Assembly (NCBI GenBank): GCA_003249035.1
Contig: QBMK01000002.1
Coordinates: 189,588-253,587 of the forward strand
Direction: 5' to 3'
DNA length: 64,000 nt
From: Pseudanabaena sp.
GTDB lineage: Bacteria > Cyanobacteriota > Cyanobacteriia > Pseudanabaenales > Pseudanabaenaceae
Both the position numbers and the translations under genes were made by a program. The notes under the pieces are model-generated. The model was not told the origin of the DNA. It searched no databases and saw only the letters and a list, made by a program, of their open reading frames with translations. This document shows, in pieces, positions 8,897-17,103 of the stretch. The stretch's first letter is position 1; each line of letters begins with the position of its first letter.

Positions 8897-9490
8897 TTAT
8901 GTTTCGTCGATTCGATTGAGATCGTCCGCTGCACCAATGGATTTCTTTGCTGCCCTGAGAACAATCATGATGCCAACACCTGTGGTTACAAGGTTGATGC
9001 CTGTCAGCAACCCAAGCATATACAGAGAGTCTAACGGCCAGTTACTCCAGAGCAAAATTCCTAGAATAATGCTGATGATGCCACTGACCAACATCCAAAT
9101 CCGGTTTTTAGAGGGATGGATTTCTAAGGCATTGATCACTTGAATCGTACCTTCGATAAAGAATAGAATCCCGACGATTAGAGTCAGGTCTACCATAGCA
9201 AAAACAGGATGTCTCAATATCCAAAAACCAACTGCTAAGTAAAAAAGACCGACTAGGATATTGAGTACAAACTGCCCCACTTTAGCGTTGCGGGTTTGGA
9301 ATCCATAGAAAAGTTGTAAAGTTCCAAACAGCATAAGCACAAAGCCAATGATGTTGAACGTGACAATCGTGGCAAAAAACGGATAGAAGATCGCGATTAC
9401 CCCCAGAACGATCATGAGGATGCCGATCGAGATCGCGGCTTTATAGCTCTGGTGTAATTCCCGACGAGTTTCGGGATCGAGGTTAAACAT
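8897..9490 (-). CDS. HdeD-family membrane protein
   Basis: About 197 residues with six predicted helices in the HdeD (DUF308) pattern: a cytosolic N-terminus (MFNLDPETRRELHQ), helices such as AISIGILMIVLGVIAIFYP, and paired hairpins. In E. coli HdeD belongs to the acid-fitness island and helps at high cell density and low pH; that role is borrowed, not shown here. GGAGA upstream of the ATG at 9490 supports this start over one 12 codons earlier. It lies between the exported paralogue and the first sulfatase, with hairpins on both sides, so it may be monocistronic. Confidence 0.88.
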   Translation of the reverse strand: MFNLDPETRRELHQSYKAAISIGILMIVLGVIAIFYPFFATIVTFNIIGFVLMLFGTLQLFYGFQTRNAKVGQFVLNILVGLFYLAVGFWILRHPVFAMVDLTLIVGILFFIEGTIQVINALEIHPSKNRIWMLVSGIISIILGILLWSNWPLDSLYMLGLLTGINLVTTGVGIMIVLRAAKKSIGAADDLNRIDET

Positions 9491-9539
9491 GATGATGGAT
9501 TCTCCATGCGATGGATTACTAAACATTTCTAAAAAATGA

Positions 9540-9570
9540 AAGCAGGCACTCCAGCGCGGTGCGCCTGCTT
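9540..9570 (-). terminator. Hairpin 3' of first sulfatase gene
   Basis: AAGCAGGC pairs with GCCTGCTT, with further G/C-rich pairing inside. It lies 24 bases past the stop of the sulfatase gene on the minus strand. There is no strong T tract, so termination is only likely. Confidence 0.5.
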
Positions 9571-9593
9571 CGTGACATTAAGCTTGTATCCTG

Positions 9594-11432
9594 CTACTGG
9601 CCCGGATGCTTGTCGTTCATCGCCTTGACTTGTGCAAGCACCTGGTCGAGGTTGTAGGTTTCAGGAGCCTGTAGAGGCGGGAACTCTACGAAGGATTCGA
9701 GTTCCTTCAACCACAATTGCTGTCCAATGGGTAGCATGTTCCAGTTGTAGAGGTAAGCGGTGCTGGGCGATGCGATCGCGCCACCCCAGCTTAGCAAGGA
9801 CTTTTGCTCCGCGCCGACCGCCTGCTCGAAGGGATCGCGCCTGATGTTCTGGACCTGCGCCCAGCCCAGCTTCTGCACGCCGTCAAACGAGGATGCGGGG
9901 GTCGAGCCCACCATCGAGAAGTAAAGCTTCCAGTTCTTGTACCGCACCGCCGATGGAGTCGCTCCGGTGTAGTACAGGAAGGTATCGCGCGCGGATTTTT
10001 CCGATTTGCCAGTCAAGTAGTCGAGCTGATTGACGCCCTGAAGCTTGGTCTTAACGATGCCTGGGTAATTGCCCGACATGATCTGCTTGTTGAGGTCGTT
10101 ACCCTTGGCTCCACCAGCGACTTCCACCAACGTAGGCAACCAATCATAGGATGCGAAGATATCGTCTAAAACCGTGCCGGGTTTGATGTGCCCGGGCCAG
10201 CGCACGACCATGGGCACGCGCATGCCGCCTTCCCAGGTGGTCAGCTTGGTGGCTTTAAACGGCGTGATGCCGCCGTCCGGGAAGCTCTGGGTCTGCGTGC
10301 CATTATCGGTGGTGAAGGCGATGATCGTGTTGTCGAGTTGGCCCATCTCCTCCAGCTTCTTCATCACGACGCCGATGTTGTCGTCCATCTGCTTCATGCC
10401 GACTTCCTGGATGCCCCAGTCCTTGCCGCCTTCTTCACCAAGCATCGCTAGGTATTTTGGTGGCAGCACAGTAGTGACGTGCATGCGTGCTGGGTTATAC
10501 CAAGCGAAGAAGGGTTTCTTGGTATTTTTGGGATCGTTACGGTCGAGGAAGTCAACCACCTTGGCGGAGATTTCCTCATCCACGGTTTCCGAGCGTTTGA
10601 GTGTCAGCGGGCCTTCATCCTTGCAGATCTGGTTCTTCGACGTGCCATCGGAGGACTTACACGCGAGCATCGGGCGCGGCGGCGTTAAGCAAGTCGTGGT
10701 CTTCGGATCCACGGAGCCGGGAACCTCGGGAACGCCCGGAATCGGTGTGTTCTTGCATGGCGGGGCAAAGCCTTGCTTCAGTGGGCTCTTGTTGATGTCG
10801 GGGAAGGACACCTGCTGCATCGCATCAAGGTGATAGAGGTAGCCCCAGAACTCTTGGAAGCCATGCGCGGTAGGCAGTGCATCGGTGTGGTCACCAAGGT
10901 GGTTCTTGCCGAATTCACCGGTAGTGTAACCCTGATCCAGTAGGAACTTTGCCATCGCCGGGGTGCCGGGTCTGAGGTAGGACGGGCTGCCGGGCAGTTG
11001 CGGCGGGATCATGCCGGTGCGCAGCGGTGTCATGCCGGTAAAGAAGGCGTTGCGCCCCGCCGTGCAGCTTTGCTCGGCGTAGTAGGTCATGAGCTTGGCG
11101 CCTTCGTTGGCGATGCGGTCGATGTTGGGCGTGGTGTTGTTATAGCTCAGTCCGTTCTGATAGGCGCCAACCTGCATCCAACCGATGTCATCGCCCATGA
11201 TGAACAGGATGTTCGGTTTTTCAGTAGATCCCTTGCTAGGAGGCTCTTTCGGCTTCTCAGTTGGCTTCTCAGCTTGCGCAACTACATCCGCAGCTATAGC
11301 CATATCTGGCGAGGGATTTGAGGCAGCCTTTGTTTGAGGGAGTTTCCCTACCAAAGCAAACACGAAAATGCCTATTAGGCTTATCCCTAGAAGCATGGTT
11401 GCTAATCGCTTCAATAAGTTTCGATTTCTCAT
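9594..11432 (-). CDS. Exported sulfatase (formylglycine type)
   Basis: A signal peptide or anchor (hydrophobic 10-30) and a Pro/Lys/Glu-rich linker precede a sulfatase domain from about residue 73. Visible catalytic features: paired Asp81-Asp82 for calcium, Cys123 in CTAGR (the C-x-A-x-R motif oxidised to formylglycine), FGKNHLGDH, and FTTDNG. It should cleave sulfate esters outside the cytoplasm; the substrate is unknown. The body is GC-rich (39 of 60 bases in one counted line) while the signal and linker look like host DNA, as if a foreign enzyme had received a local export segment. The FGE gene just upstream on the same strand also encodes a signal peptide. Confidence 0.92.
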   Translation of the reverse strand: MRNRNLLKRLATMLLGISLIGIFVFALVGKLPQTKAASNPSPDMAIAADVVAQAEKPTEKPKEPPSKGSTEKPNILFIMGDDIGWMQVGAYQNGLSYNNTTPNIDRIANEGAKLMTYYAEQSCTAGRNAFFTGMTPLRTGMIPPQLPGSPSYLRPGTPAMAKFLLDQGYTTGEFGKNHLGDHTDALPTAHGFQEFWGYLYHLDAMQQVSFPDINKSPLKQGFAPPCKNTPIPGVPEVPGSVDPKTTTCLTPPRPMLACKSSDGTSKNQICKDEGPLTLKRSETVDEEISAKVVDFLDRNDPKNTKKPFFAWYNPARMHVTTVLPPKYLAMLGEEGGKDWGIQEVGMKQMDDNIGVVMKKLEEMGQLDNTIIAFTTDNGTQTQSFPDGGITPFKATKLTTWEGGMRVPMVVRWPGHIKPGTVLDDIFASYDWLPTLVEVAGGAKGNDLNKQIMSGNYPGIVKTKLQGVNQLDYLTGKSEKSARDTFLYYTGATPSAVRYKNWKLYFSMVGSTPASSFDGVQKLGWAQVQNIRRDPFEQAVGAEQKSLLSWGGAIASPSTAYLYNWNMLPIGQQLWLKELESFVEFPPLQAPETYNLDQVLAQVKAMNDKHPGQ

Positions 11433-11488
11433 TTTTACAAATTACTCCGGTAAAATTCATTGCCGTTTTATATAGATTTCTATTGAAT

Positions 11489-12550
11489 TCAGGATTGCTT
11501 CAATAGGGAATTGTTGGGATTTGCTACGAGACGGAACCCGATATGAGCCATGCCTGTCTCTGGTTCCAGTGCCTCCCTTGCCGCCGGTCGGTATCGGCTG
11601 CAATAGTTGCGAGCGCACAAAAACGATCCTCCCTTAACTACGTGTTTGGGGACATCGGGTTCGCGAGGATCGAAGCTTTGTTCGGGTTTAGACACAACGG
11701 GATTGACTTGGTGTTCCATGACTTGGTGTCCGGGAATATACCAATCCACCGTCCATTCCCAAACATTGCCAGTCATGTCGTACAACCCATAACCGTTCGG
11801 CGGGAAGGTTCCCACCGGAGCGGTACCAATATATCCGTCTTCCTTGGTGTTCGCGATCGGAAACTCTCCCTGCCAGGTGTTGGCTTTCTTGGGGGAATAG
11901 GTGTTTCCCCAACTGAAGATCGCATCTTTCAACTTGCCTCGAGCGGCAAATTCCCACTGCGCTTCGGTAGGGAGAGACTTACCCGCCCATGCGGCGTATG
12001 CTTGGGCGTCTTTATAGGCGATATGGACGACTGGATAGTTTTCTCTCCCTTTGAGACTGCTGCTGGGGCCTTCTGGCTGTTGCCAATTTGCACCCTGCGT
12101 CCAGTGCCACCAGCTCATATAGGGTGCCGGAACCTTAGTTCCTTCGGCTGGAGGCTCAAATGTCAGGGAACCCGGAGATCGCTCTGCATCGGATAAATTA
12201 GGGAATTGTTCTTTGGGTATTGGGCGTTCGGCGATCGTGACATAGCCAGTCTCCTTCACAAACTGGGCAAACTGGGCATTGGTAATTTCATACTTGTCCA
12301 TGCAGAAGCCATCAACAGTGACATCTTCGATGGATTTCTCTTCGGGGTAGTGGTCATCGGCTCCGATGCGAAAGGTTCCGCCAGTAATGGCAACCATGCC
12401 CTCGGGGCACCGTTGAGAACTCGCCACAAAGCGCTCAAGCTTGGAAGATTGTTTCAACTGTTGAGAGATCGTATCACTCTTAGCTAAAACCTCTCGGCTA
12501 TCCATAAATATGAACAAAATCAGCAAAAAGATTGTCCAGAAATGTTTCAC
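11489..12550 (-). CDS. Formylglycine-generating enzyme with signal peptide
   Basis: Oxidises the sulfatase motif cysteine to formylglycine using oxygen and copper. The FGE fold spans about 50-345 (MVAITGGTFRIG, LPTEAQWEFAARG, GLYDMTGNVWEWT). Both catalytic cysteines are present in LCARNYC, Cys312 and Cys317, spaced as in human SUMF1 (Cys336/Cys341). A GTG start gives a good signal peptide (MKHFWTIFLLILFIF); the next Met (residue 16) lacks a ribosome site, so I kept the GTG. Export would let it act on unfolded secreted sulfatase, as the ER enzyme does. Its stop lies 56 bases before the sulfatase start, an operon-like spacing. Confidence 0.92.
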   Translation of the reverse strand: MKHFWTIFLLILFIFMDSREVLAKSDTISQQLKQSSKLERFVASSQRCPEGMVAITGGTFRIGADDHYPEEKSIEDVTVDGFCMDKYEITNAQFAQFVKETGYVTIAERPIPKEQFPNLSDAERSPGSLTFEPPAEGTKVPAPYMSWWHWTQGANWQQPEGPSSSLKGRENYPVVHIAYKDAQAYAAWAGKSLPTEAQWEFAARGKLKDAIFSWGNTYSPKKANTWQGEFPIANTKEDGYIGTAPVGTFPPNGYGLYDMTGNVWEWTVDWYIPGHQVMEHQVNPVVSKPEQSFDPREPDVPKHVVKGGSFLCARNYCSRYRPAAREALEPETGMAHIGFRLVANPNNSLLKQS

Positions 12551-12648
12551 ATCACTCTCAAACGTATATTTGGTAAATATGATTTTTTATCGCACCTTGG
12601 AAATGCGAATCGCTTGGTTTTTTGACTTTTCACTTCCGCGCAGCGTTA

Positions 12649-13140
12649 CTAGGAGTGACCGCTAAAGTTTTCACGCAATTGAGACTCTTGTTCATGGGTC
12701 AAATTGGAGCGAATCAGTTCAGCGGTTTCTCCCTTAAAAGCTTCTTCTACTTTATCTAACGTCACATTACCCGTGAGCAGAAAAAGTGCCGAAGTTCCTT
12801 CGCTAACTTGGTCTTGGATGCTCTTAATGAAGTTGTCGTCAATGCCGTAATCAGCCAAAGAGCCGTTTAAAGCTCCCATTGCCGCACCAAGAGCCATACC
12901 AATTAATGGCATGAAAAAGATAAGACCAAACAGCAAACCCCAAAAAGCACCATCTAGGGTTCCACCGCCAACTAAATCAACAGCCTGCTTAGTTCTAGGC
13001 TTCTTTTTCCCCAATTGCCAAGAAACCGTAGCCGCATCCTGAACTTCGATTAGGCGTTCTTTTTGTAGTTTGGCTAACTTAACCAATGCAAGTTCAGCGC
13101 CTTCAGGGGTATTAAATTTCCAAACAGTTAAAGCAGACAT
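12649..13140 (-). CDS. DUF1269 protein with glycine-zipper membrane segment
   Basis: 163 residues. The N-terminus resembles DUF1269 (SALTVWKFNTPEGAELAL, then a Lys-rich stretch). Residues about 70-100 form a Gly/Ala-rich hydrophobic hairpin (GLIFFMPLIGMALGAAMGAL) followed by a soluble helical tail. DUF1269 proteins appear in stress-related clusters but have no proved function. The ATG at 13140 is preceded by AGGTGATGG, giving a better start than the upstream GTG. It is followed by the FGE gene on the same strand after about 100 bases. Confidence 0.8.
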   Translation of the reverse strand: MSALTVWKFNTPEGAELALVKLAKLQKERLIEVQDAATVSWQLGKKKPRTKQAVDLVGGGTLDGAFWGLLFGLIFFMPLIGMALGAAMGALNGSLADYGIDDNFIKSIQDQVSEGTSALFLLTGNVTLDKVEEAFKGETAELIRSNLTHEQESQLRENFSGHS

Positions 13141-13190
13141 AATGTCCATCACCTAGCAACGTAAACTTCTGCAATACACTCTAAAAATAT

Positions 13191-13230
13191 CATTGAATTC
13201 AGAAAAAAAATTTTTTTTCTGAATTCAATG
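13191..13230. repeat. Perfect 40-bp palindrome
   Basis: The left half CATTGAATTCAGAAAAAAAA is the exact inverse complement of the right half, with no loop bases. It lies 3' of the membrane-protein gene ending at 13426 and upstream of the DUF1269 gene. As RNA the outer bases could pair around an A/U centre. The rest of 13141-13425 shows no gene. Confidence 0.9.
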
Positions 13231-13425
13231 ACTTAATAATGATTTCATTTTTTTTTTACATTGATAAGGAAATAATAATTAAAATTCCACAGCAGATGCA
13301 GTATCATCGCAAAATTTCAATGCAAAGAGGTATGTAAATGCTCACTAAAGAAGCATCCACTAGAATTGCGACGATTGGAGATTAAGGCTGGGGAGACCAT
13401 GAGACTTATCCCGCATCTTTCCGCA

Positions 13426-14109
13426 TCATTGATCAGACTCCGGCTTCTTGCGGAAGTTATCCATCAAGATATGTATGCTAATCAGTAGTACCCAAATTGG
13501 AAAACCCAAGGAAGGCCAAGCCAACCGATCTAGATGACTAATTCTGATCAACATAAGCGCCGCCAATGCATAACCCAGCAAAGCCATCCACCGAGGAATT
13601 ACCCGCGAACGGATAAAGAGAGTGGAGGAAGAAATCATAAAGACCCCCGCCATTTTGAAGGCGTAGGTATTAATAATCTCGCGTCCAGTAGTAAATCCAA
13701 AATCGAACAAACCAGTTGCTAACGGAAGGTTAGATAAAGATAGAGATAAGTACAGAAAAATGACGCTTCCCGTCATTCCGGCAAAGACGAACAGCATGGC
13801 AAGGAATAACAGTCCGCTACCTAGAAAGACAGTGGAAAAAAACTTGTCTTCATACTCACCTAAATAATCACGCATTACACCAATGAACCATAGGAAAGCA
13901 ATTCCGGAGAAGGGAATCAAGTTTAGCGCTAGTAAGATGGAGTTTTTGCTTGCGAAAAGCCAGTCATTACCCTCGCGGGGATTTGTGGGCACGGAAAACA
14001 AAAGGAGCGATAGACTAATTATCAGCAAAACTGAAAATATTATGCCAGCGATCGCAGCCGCTTTCGGAGCTTTCGGACGTATACGGGGCAATGACTCTTC
14101 TTGCTTCAT
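13426..14109 (-). CDS. Multi-pass membrane protein of unknown function
   Basis: Not recognised. About 227 residues with six hydrophobic helices after a charged N-terminus (MKQEESLPRIRPKAPK). The frame continues upstream to 14139, but that adds an implausible MFLILFPEKD; the ATG at 14109 has only a weak AGAGA ahead. An acidic loop (GEYEDKFF) separates helices 2 and 3. It begins 31 bases after the SulP transporter stop on the same strand, so the two probably share a message and may work together, which is inference. No motif points to a substrate. Confidence 0.7.
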   Translation of the reverse strand: MKQEESLPRIRPKAPKAAAIAGIIFSVLLIISLSLLLFSVPTNPREGNDWLFASKNSILLALNLIPFSGIAFLWFIGVMRDYLGEYEDKFFSTVFLGSGLLFLAMLFVFAGMTGSVIFLYLSLSLSNLPLATGLFDFGFTTGREIINTYAFKMAGVFMISSSTLFIRSRVIPRWMALLGYALAALMLIRISHLDRLAWPSLGFPIWVLLISIHILMDNFRKKPESDQ

Positions 14110-14140
14110 GTCTTTCTCTGGAAATAAAATTAAAAACAAT

Positions 14141-15862
14141 TTAAAATGGGAAGCTGTCTTCCCTCATCCGTTCAAATTTTTCAACTGCTTGTGCAACATT
14201 AAAAAATAGACGTTCATCTCCTAAGGTTTTGCCCAAAGAAGATCGTCGGATTGCTTTAAGAACTTGTGGATTTAAGTGGCATAACCAGAGTATTACACCA
14301 TCTTGCTGGCGCATTTTTTCTTCAGCATTAATCAACATTTGTAAAGCTGTGTATTCAATATCAGGAACAGCACCTAAATCGATCAAAACGATCCGATGCG
14401 ATGATTCTGAACGTAGGGATTTCATTTGGCTGGCAACTTGAGGAGCGCTGGCAAAAGTCATTCTCCCTTCCGTCCTGAGTATCAATAGTTCGGGGAAAGT
14501 TTCATCATCTGGATGATCGCCGATAGGGCGAAATATATTAGTTCCCGCCTTTCGTCCCAGTTGGTATAGAAGCGGATGATTGGATTGGTACATCAGCGTC
14601 ATCAGCGAGACCACGATCGCAACCAAAATTCCTTGTAGAGTTCCCAATACTACTACACCGACTAGAGCGACGATTGCCCATGCCAATTCAGGCTTATGGA
14701 TCTTGGCGATATCTCGGAAGCCTTTAATATTCACCAGTCCTGCGGCTGCCACTAGGACAAGAGAGCCCAAGGTGGATTGAGGCATCAGACTAAGCCAAGG
14801 AGACAGAAATAAAAGCGTCAAAGCGACGACGATCGCAGTTACGATCTCCGCCATTTGGGATTTGGCTCTAGCTTGATCGTTAACGGCAGTTTGAGAAGTT
14901 CCACCTCCAGATGGCATAGATTGAAAAAGACCGCCAACTAGATTTGCTATGCCTAAGGCTCGGAGTTCCTGATTAGCTTTGGGCGATTGTTCTCCACGTT
15001 GAGTAAAGGCGCGTCCAGCGGAGATGGATTCGGTCACTGCCATGAGTGCAATTCCTAGGGCATGGGGCCAAAGGGGAAGGCTCTCTCGGAGATTTGGTAA
15101 GGCAAATGCAGGGAATCCGGGGGGGATACTTCCTACTAACTTCACGCCTTGAGCTTGCAGTTGGAAGATAGCAGATATGGCGATCGCCAAAATCACGGCA
15201 ATGACTGGTGCGGGTATTTTGGGCAGAAAGCGGGGTATTACTAACAGAATTGCGATCGTGCCTAGTCCCACGGCAAATGTCATCGGGTGAGTGTTTGGTA
15301 TGCCTGTGGCAACGGCAGTGAGAGTGGCAAAGAAACCAGAACCACCTGCAATTCCTAGAATCTTGGGTAATTGACTGACAAGAATGACCAACCCAATCCC
15401 CGCCTTGAAGCCAGTTAGTACTGGTAGAGAGATAAAATTAGCCAGAAAGCCCAAACGCAAAATGCCTCCCACCAGAAGAAATCCTCCCACCATCAATGTT
15501 AGTGCGGATGCGCTGCCTAATAATTCTGCGGGCTGGGCATTGGGAAGTAGTGACAGAGAGGAAGCTGTGAGGATAGCGATCGTTGAGGTTGTACTGACAC
15601 TCAAGGGGCGAGAAGTCCCCAAGACAGCATAGATTAGCATCGGCACTAGCGAGGTGTATAGACCCACCTCCACTGGTAGCCCAGCGATCGCAGCATATGC
15701 CATCGATTGAGGAATTACTACAGCAGCAGTAGTTAAACCAGCGACAATGTCTGCTTGCCACCATTGACGAGAATATTGAGGCAACCATCCCAAAATTGGT
15801 AGGAATTGCTTTAATGTTCCGCGTTGCGATCGCTGACTCGAAGGGGAAGAATGATTCGCCAT
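14141..15862 (-). CDS. SulP-family anion transporter with STAS domain
   Basis: 573 residues. The membrane domain carries SulP landmarks: ADIVAGLTTAAVVIPQSMAY near the N-terminus, GLYTSLVPMLIYAVLGTS, and LPVLTGFKAGIGLVIL. A C-terminal STAS domain (about 450-560) includes RIVLIDLGAVPDIEYTALQ. Members move sulfate, bicarbonate or other anions across the inner membrane; cyanobacterial BicA is a relative, so specificity cannot be read here. Its place among sulfatases favours sulfate, by context only. The unknown membrane gene follows 31 bases later. Confidence 0.92.
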   Translation of the reverse strand: MANHSSPSSQRSQRGTLKQFLPILGWLPQYSRQWWQADIVAGLTTAAVVIPQSMAYAAIAGLPVEVGLYTSLVPMLIYAVLGTSRPLSVSTTSTIAILTASSLSLLPNAQPAELLGSASALTLMVGGFLLVGGILRLGFLANFISLPVLTGFKAGIGLVILVSQLPKILGIAGGSGFFATLTAVATGIPNTHPMTFAVGLGTIAILLVIPRFLPKIPAPVIAVILAIAISAIFQLQAQGVKLVGSIPPGFPAFALPNLRESLPLWPHALGIALMAVTESISAGRAFTQRGEQSPKANQELRALGIANLVGGLFQSMPSGGGTSQTAVNDQARAKSQMAEIVTAIVVALTLLFLSPWLSLMPQSTLGSLVLVAAAGLVNIKGFRDIAKIHKPELAWAIVALVGVVVLGTLQGILVAIVVSLMTLMYQSNHPLLYQLGRKAGTNIFRPIGDHPDDETFPELLILRTEGRMTFASAPQVASQMKSLRSESSHRIVLIDLGAVPDIEYTALQMLINAEEKMRQQDGVILWLCHLNPQVLKAIRRSSLGKTLGDERLFFNVAQAVEKFERMREDSFPF

Positions 15863-15930
15863 TTTTAGTTACTGATTGTCCAGATTAGCGGATTGAAAGG
15901 ATTTGTCATGAGTTATTGTTATTCCAATTC

Positions 15931-16039
15931 AGAAACCATTTAAGGATTACTTTTTGCGTTCAAAAGCCCTAAGAGTTCCCCCTCAATCCCCCTTTTTAAG
16001 GGGGGCTGGGGGGATCTAGACAATTCTTAAATGATTTCT
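15931..16039. repeat. MITE-like element, family B, copy 1
   Basis: About 109 bp bounded by near-perfect inverted ends (AGAAACCATTTAAGGATT with AATTCTTAAATGATTTCT). The interior is CCCCCTCAATCCCCC facing GGGGGGCTGGGGGG. A second, longer copy lies at 25149-25289. It has no coding capacity and fills the spacer upstream of SulP. Confidence 0.8.
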
Positions 16040-16124
16040 CGGAGAGAGTAGCGGCAATCCTGATTCTTCCATAACTTGAATCGATATTGTCATTTTTTCA
16101 GCGCAAGAAAAACGATGCTTCAGT

Positions 16125-16793
16125 CTAACTGCCGAGAATATTGATTGCGCGCGCGGCTACTACCGCGAAAGTCGTGAGGGCAATCGAACTCTCAACCATC
16201 ATCATTAGCTTGGCTCGAGATGTCATCGGCAATGTATCAGTAGGACTGAAAGCGGTTGCCGTTGTATATGATAGAAACAGGTAGTCAACAAATGTGGGTC
16301 GCCAGTCAAGTGGAGCCTCATCAGGGGCGCCAGTTTGGGGAAATAGAAAATCTGGTCTCTTGCCTATGTCATTCATTCGAGCTTCAGACCCGCCGCGATC
16401 GATCTGCCAGAACAGCAGGGAGAAGGTAAGAACGTTGGAGACCCACATTCCCACGCTTGAAGAAAGCAACAGAAGTCCGTCAAGATCCCTCGACGGAGTG
16501 ACCATTTCACGGATCAGAGATGCCACGCTCATGGTAGTAGCACTCCCTAAAATCGCAACTATAACCAGCATAACTATGTGCTCAATCCTTCGCCACCGCT
16601 TTGCCGCACCAGAAATCGGGACAGCAGCGATCGCTGTTAGCGCGGCGATTGCAATGATGAAAACAAACCACTGAGGGAACAATCTAACGCGAACGGGTAA
16701 CTCTGCCGTCAAGCCAAATACCACGAGGATCGTGAGGAAAACTGGCCAGCGTGGCTCAATACGGAGTATTTGGGGCGGTTCGTTCTTGTTCAT
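16125..16793 (-). CDS. Membrane protein with channel-like C-terminal pore segment
   Basis: About 222 residues. Four hydrophobic helices lie in the first two thirds, then a helix-loop-helix (FVDYLFLSYTTATAFSPTDT followed by a final membrane helix). The overall plan recalls DUF1345 proteins. The last part also lines up with potassium-channel pore hairpins, but FSP stands where GYG should be, so potassium selectivity is not expected. I start at the ATG at 16793; a 30-codon extension to 16883 would run through an inverted repeat and looks spurious. It is the only gene between the SulP and sulfatase genes. Function unknown. Confidence 0.75.
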   Translation of the reverse strand: MNKNEPPQILRIEPRWPVFLTILVVFGLTAELPVRVRLFPQWFVFIIAIAALTAIAAVPISGAAKRWRRIEHIVMLVIVAILGSATTMSVASLIREMVTPSRDLDGLLLLSSSVGMWVSNVLTFSLLFWQIDRGGSEARMNDIGKRPDFLFPQTGAPDEAPLDWRPTFVDYLFLSYTTATAFSPTDTLPMTSRAKLMMMVESSIALTTFAVVAARAINILGS

Positions 16794-16823
16794 TGTTATA
16801 TCCCAATAAGGTTCAATTAAGCA

Positions 16824-16960
16824 GCAATTCTCATTATGAAAAATTTGGCTTGATCTGATATGAGCTATTGAGAATAGTCGCAATAGATGCCCTTAAAAAG
16901 CCTATACCCTCGTTCAAAATTTGATGGACTAAGCAAATCAAAAGTCATAATGAGAATTGC
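16824..16960. repeat. 137-bp inverted-repeat element
   Basis: Perfect 16-base ends (GCAATTCTCATTATGA at 16824-16839 and its inverse at 16945-16960) flank 105 bases without coding capacity. A further inverted pair (CTATTGAGAATA and TATTCTCAATAG) straddles the right end. It could be a MITE or a folded leader of the gene starting at 16793. Confidence 0.65.
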
Positions 16961-17018
16961 TTTCAATTAAGGTCGTTAATTGACATTATTCTCAATAGAT
17001 AAGCCTAAGAATAAGTCT

Positions 17019-17060
17019 TTCAGCATTAGAAAAATTGGATTTAATTCTTCTAATGCTGAA
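17019..17060 (-). terminator. Hairpin 3' of the third-type sulfatase gene
   Basis: A 13-bp stem (TTCAGCATTAGAA with TTCTAATGCTGAA) lies about 45 bases past the sulfatase stop at 17104. There is no T tract, so it is a probable 3'-end structure only. Confidence 0.5.
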
Positions 17061-17103
17061 CCGTATTGTGTTATTAGGGGCAAACGGGGCAATGGGGATC
17101 GTT

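Noticed and set aside
10174-10833. 219-residue plus-strand frame
   Set aside because: Antisense shadow in the GC-rich body of the first sulfatase; GC-rich genes often leave long opposite frames.
11543-12196. 217-residue plus-strand frame
   Set aside because: Antisense to FGE1, whose motifs and cysteines are intact.
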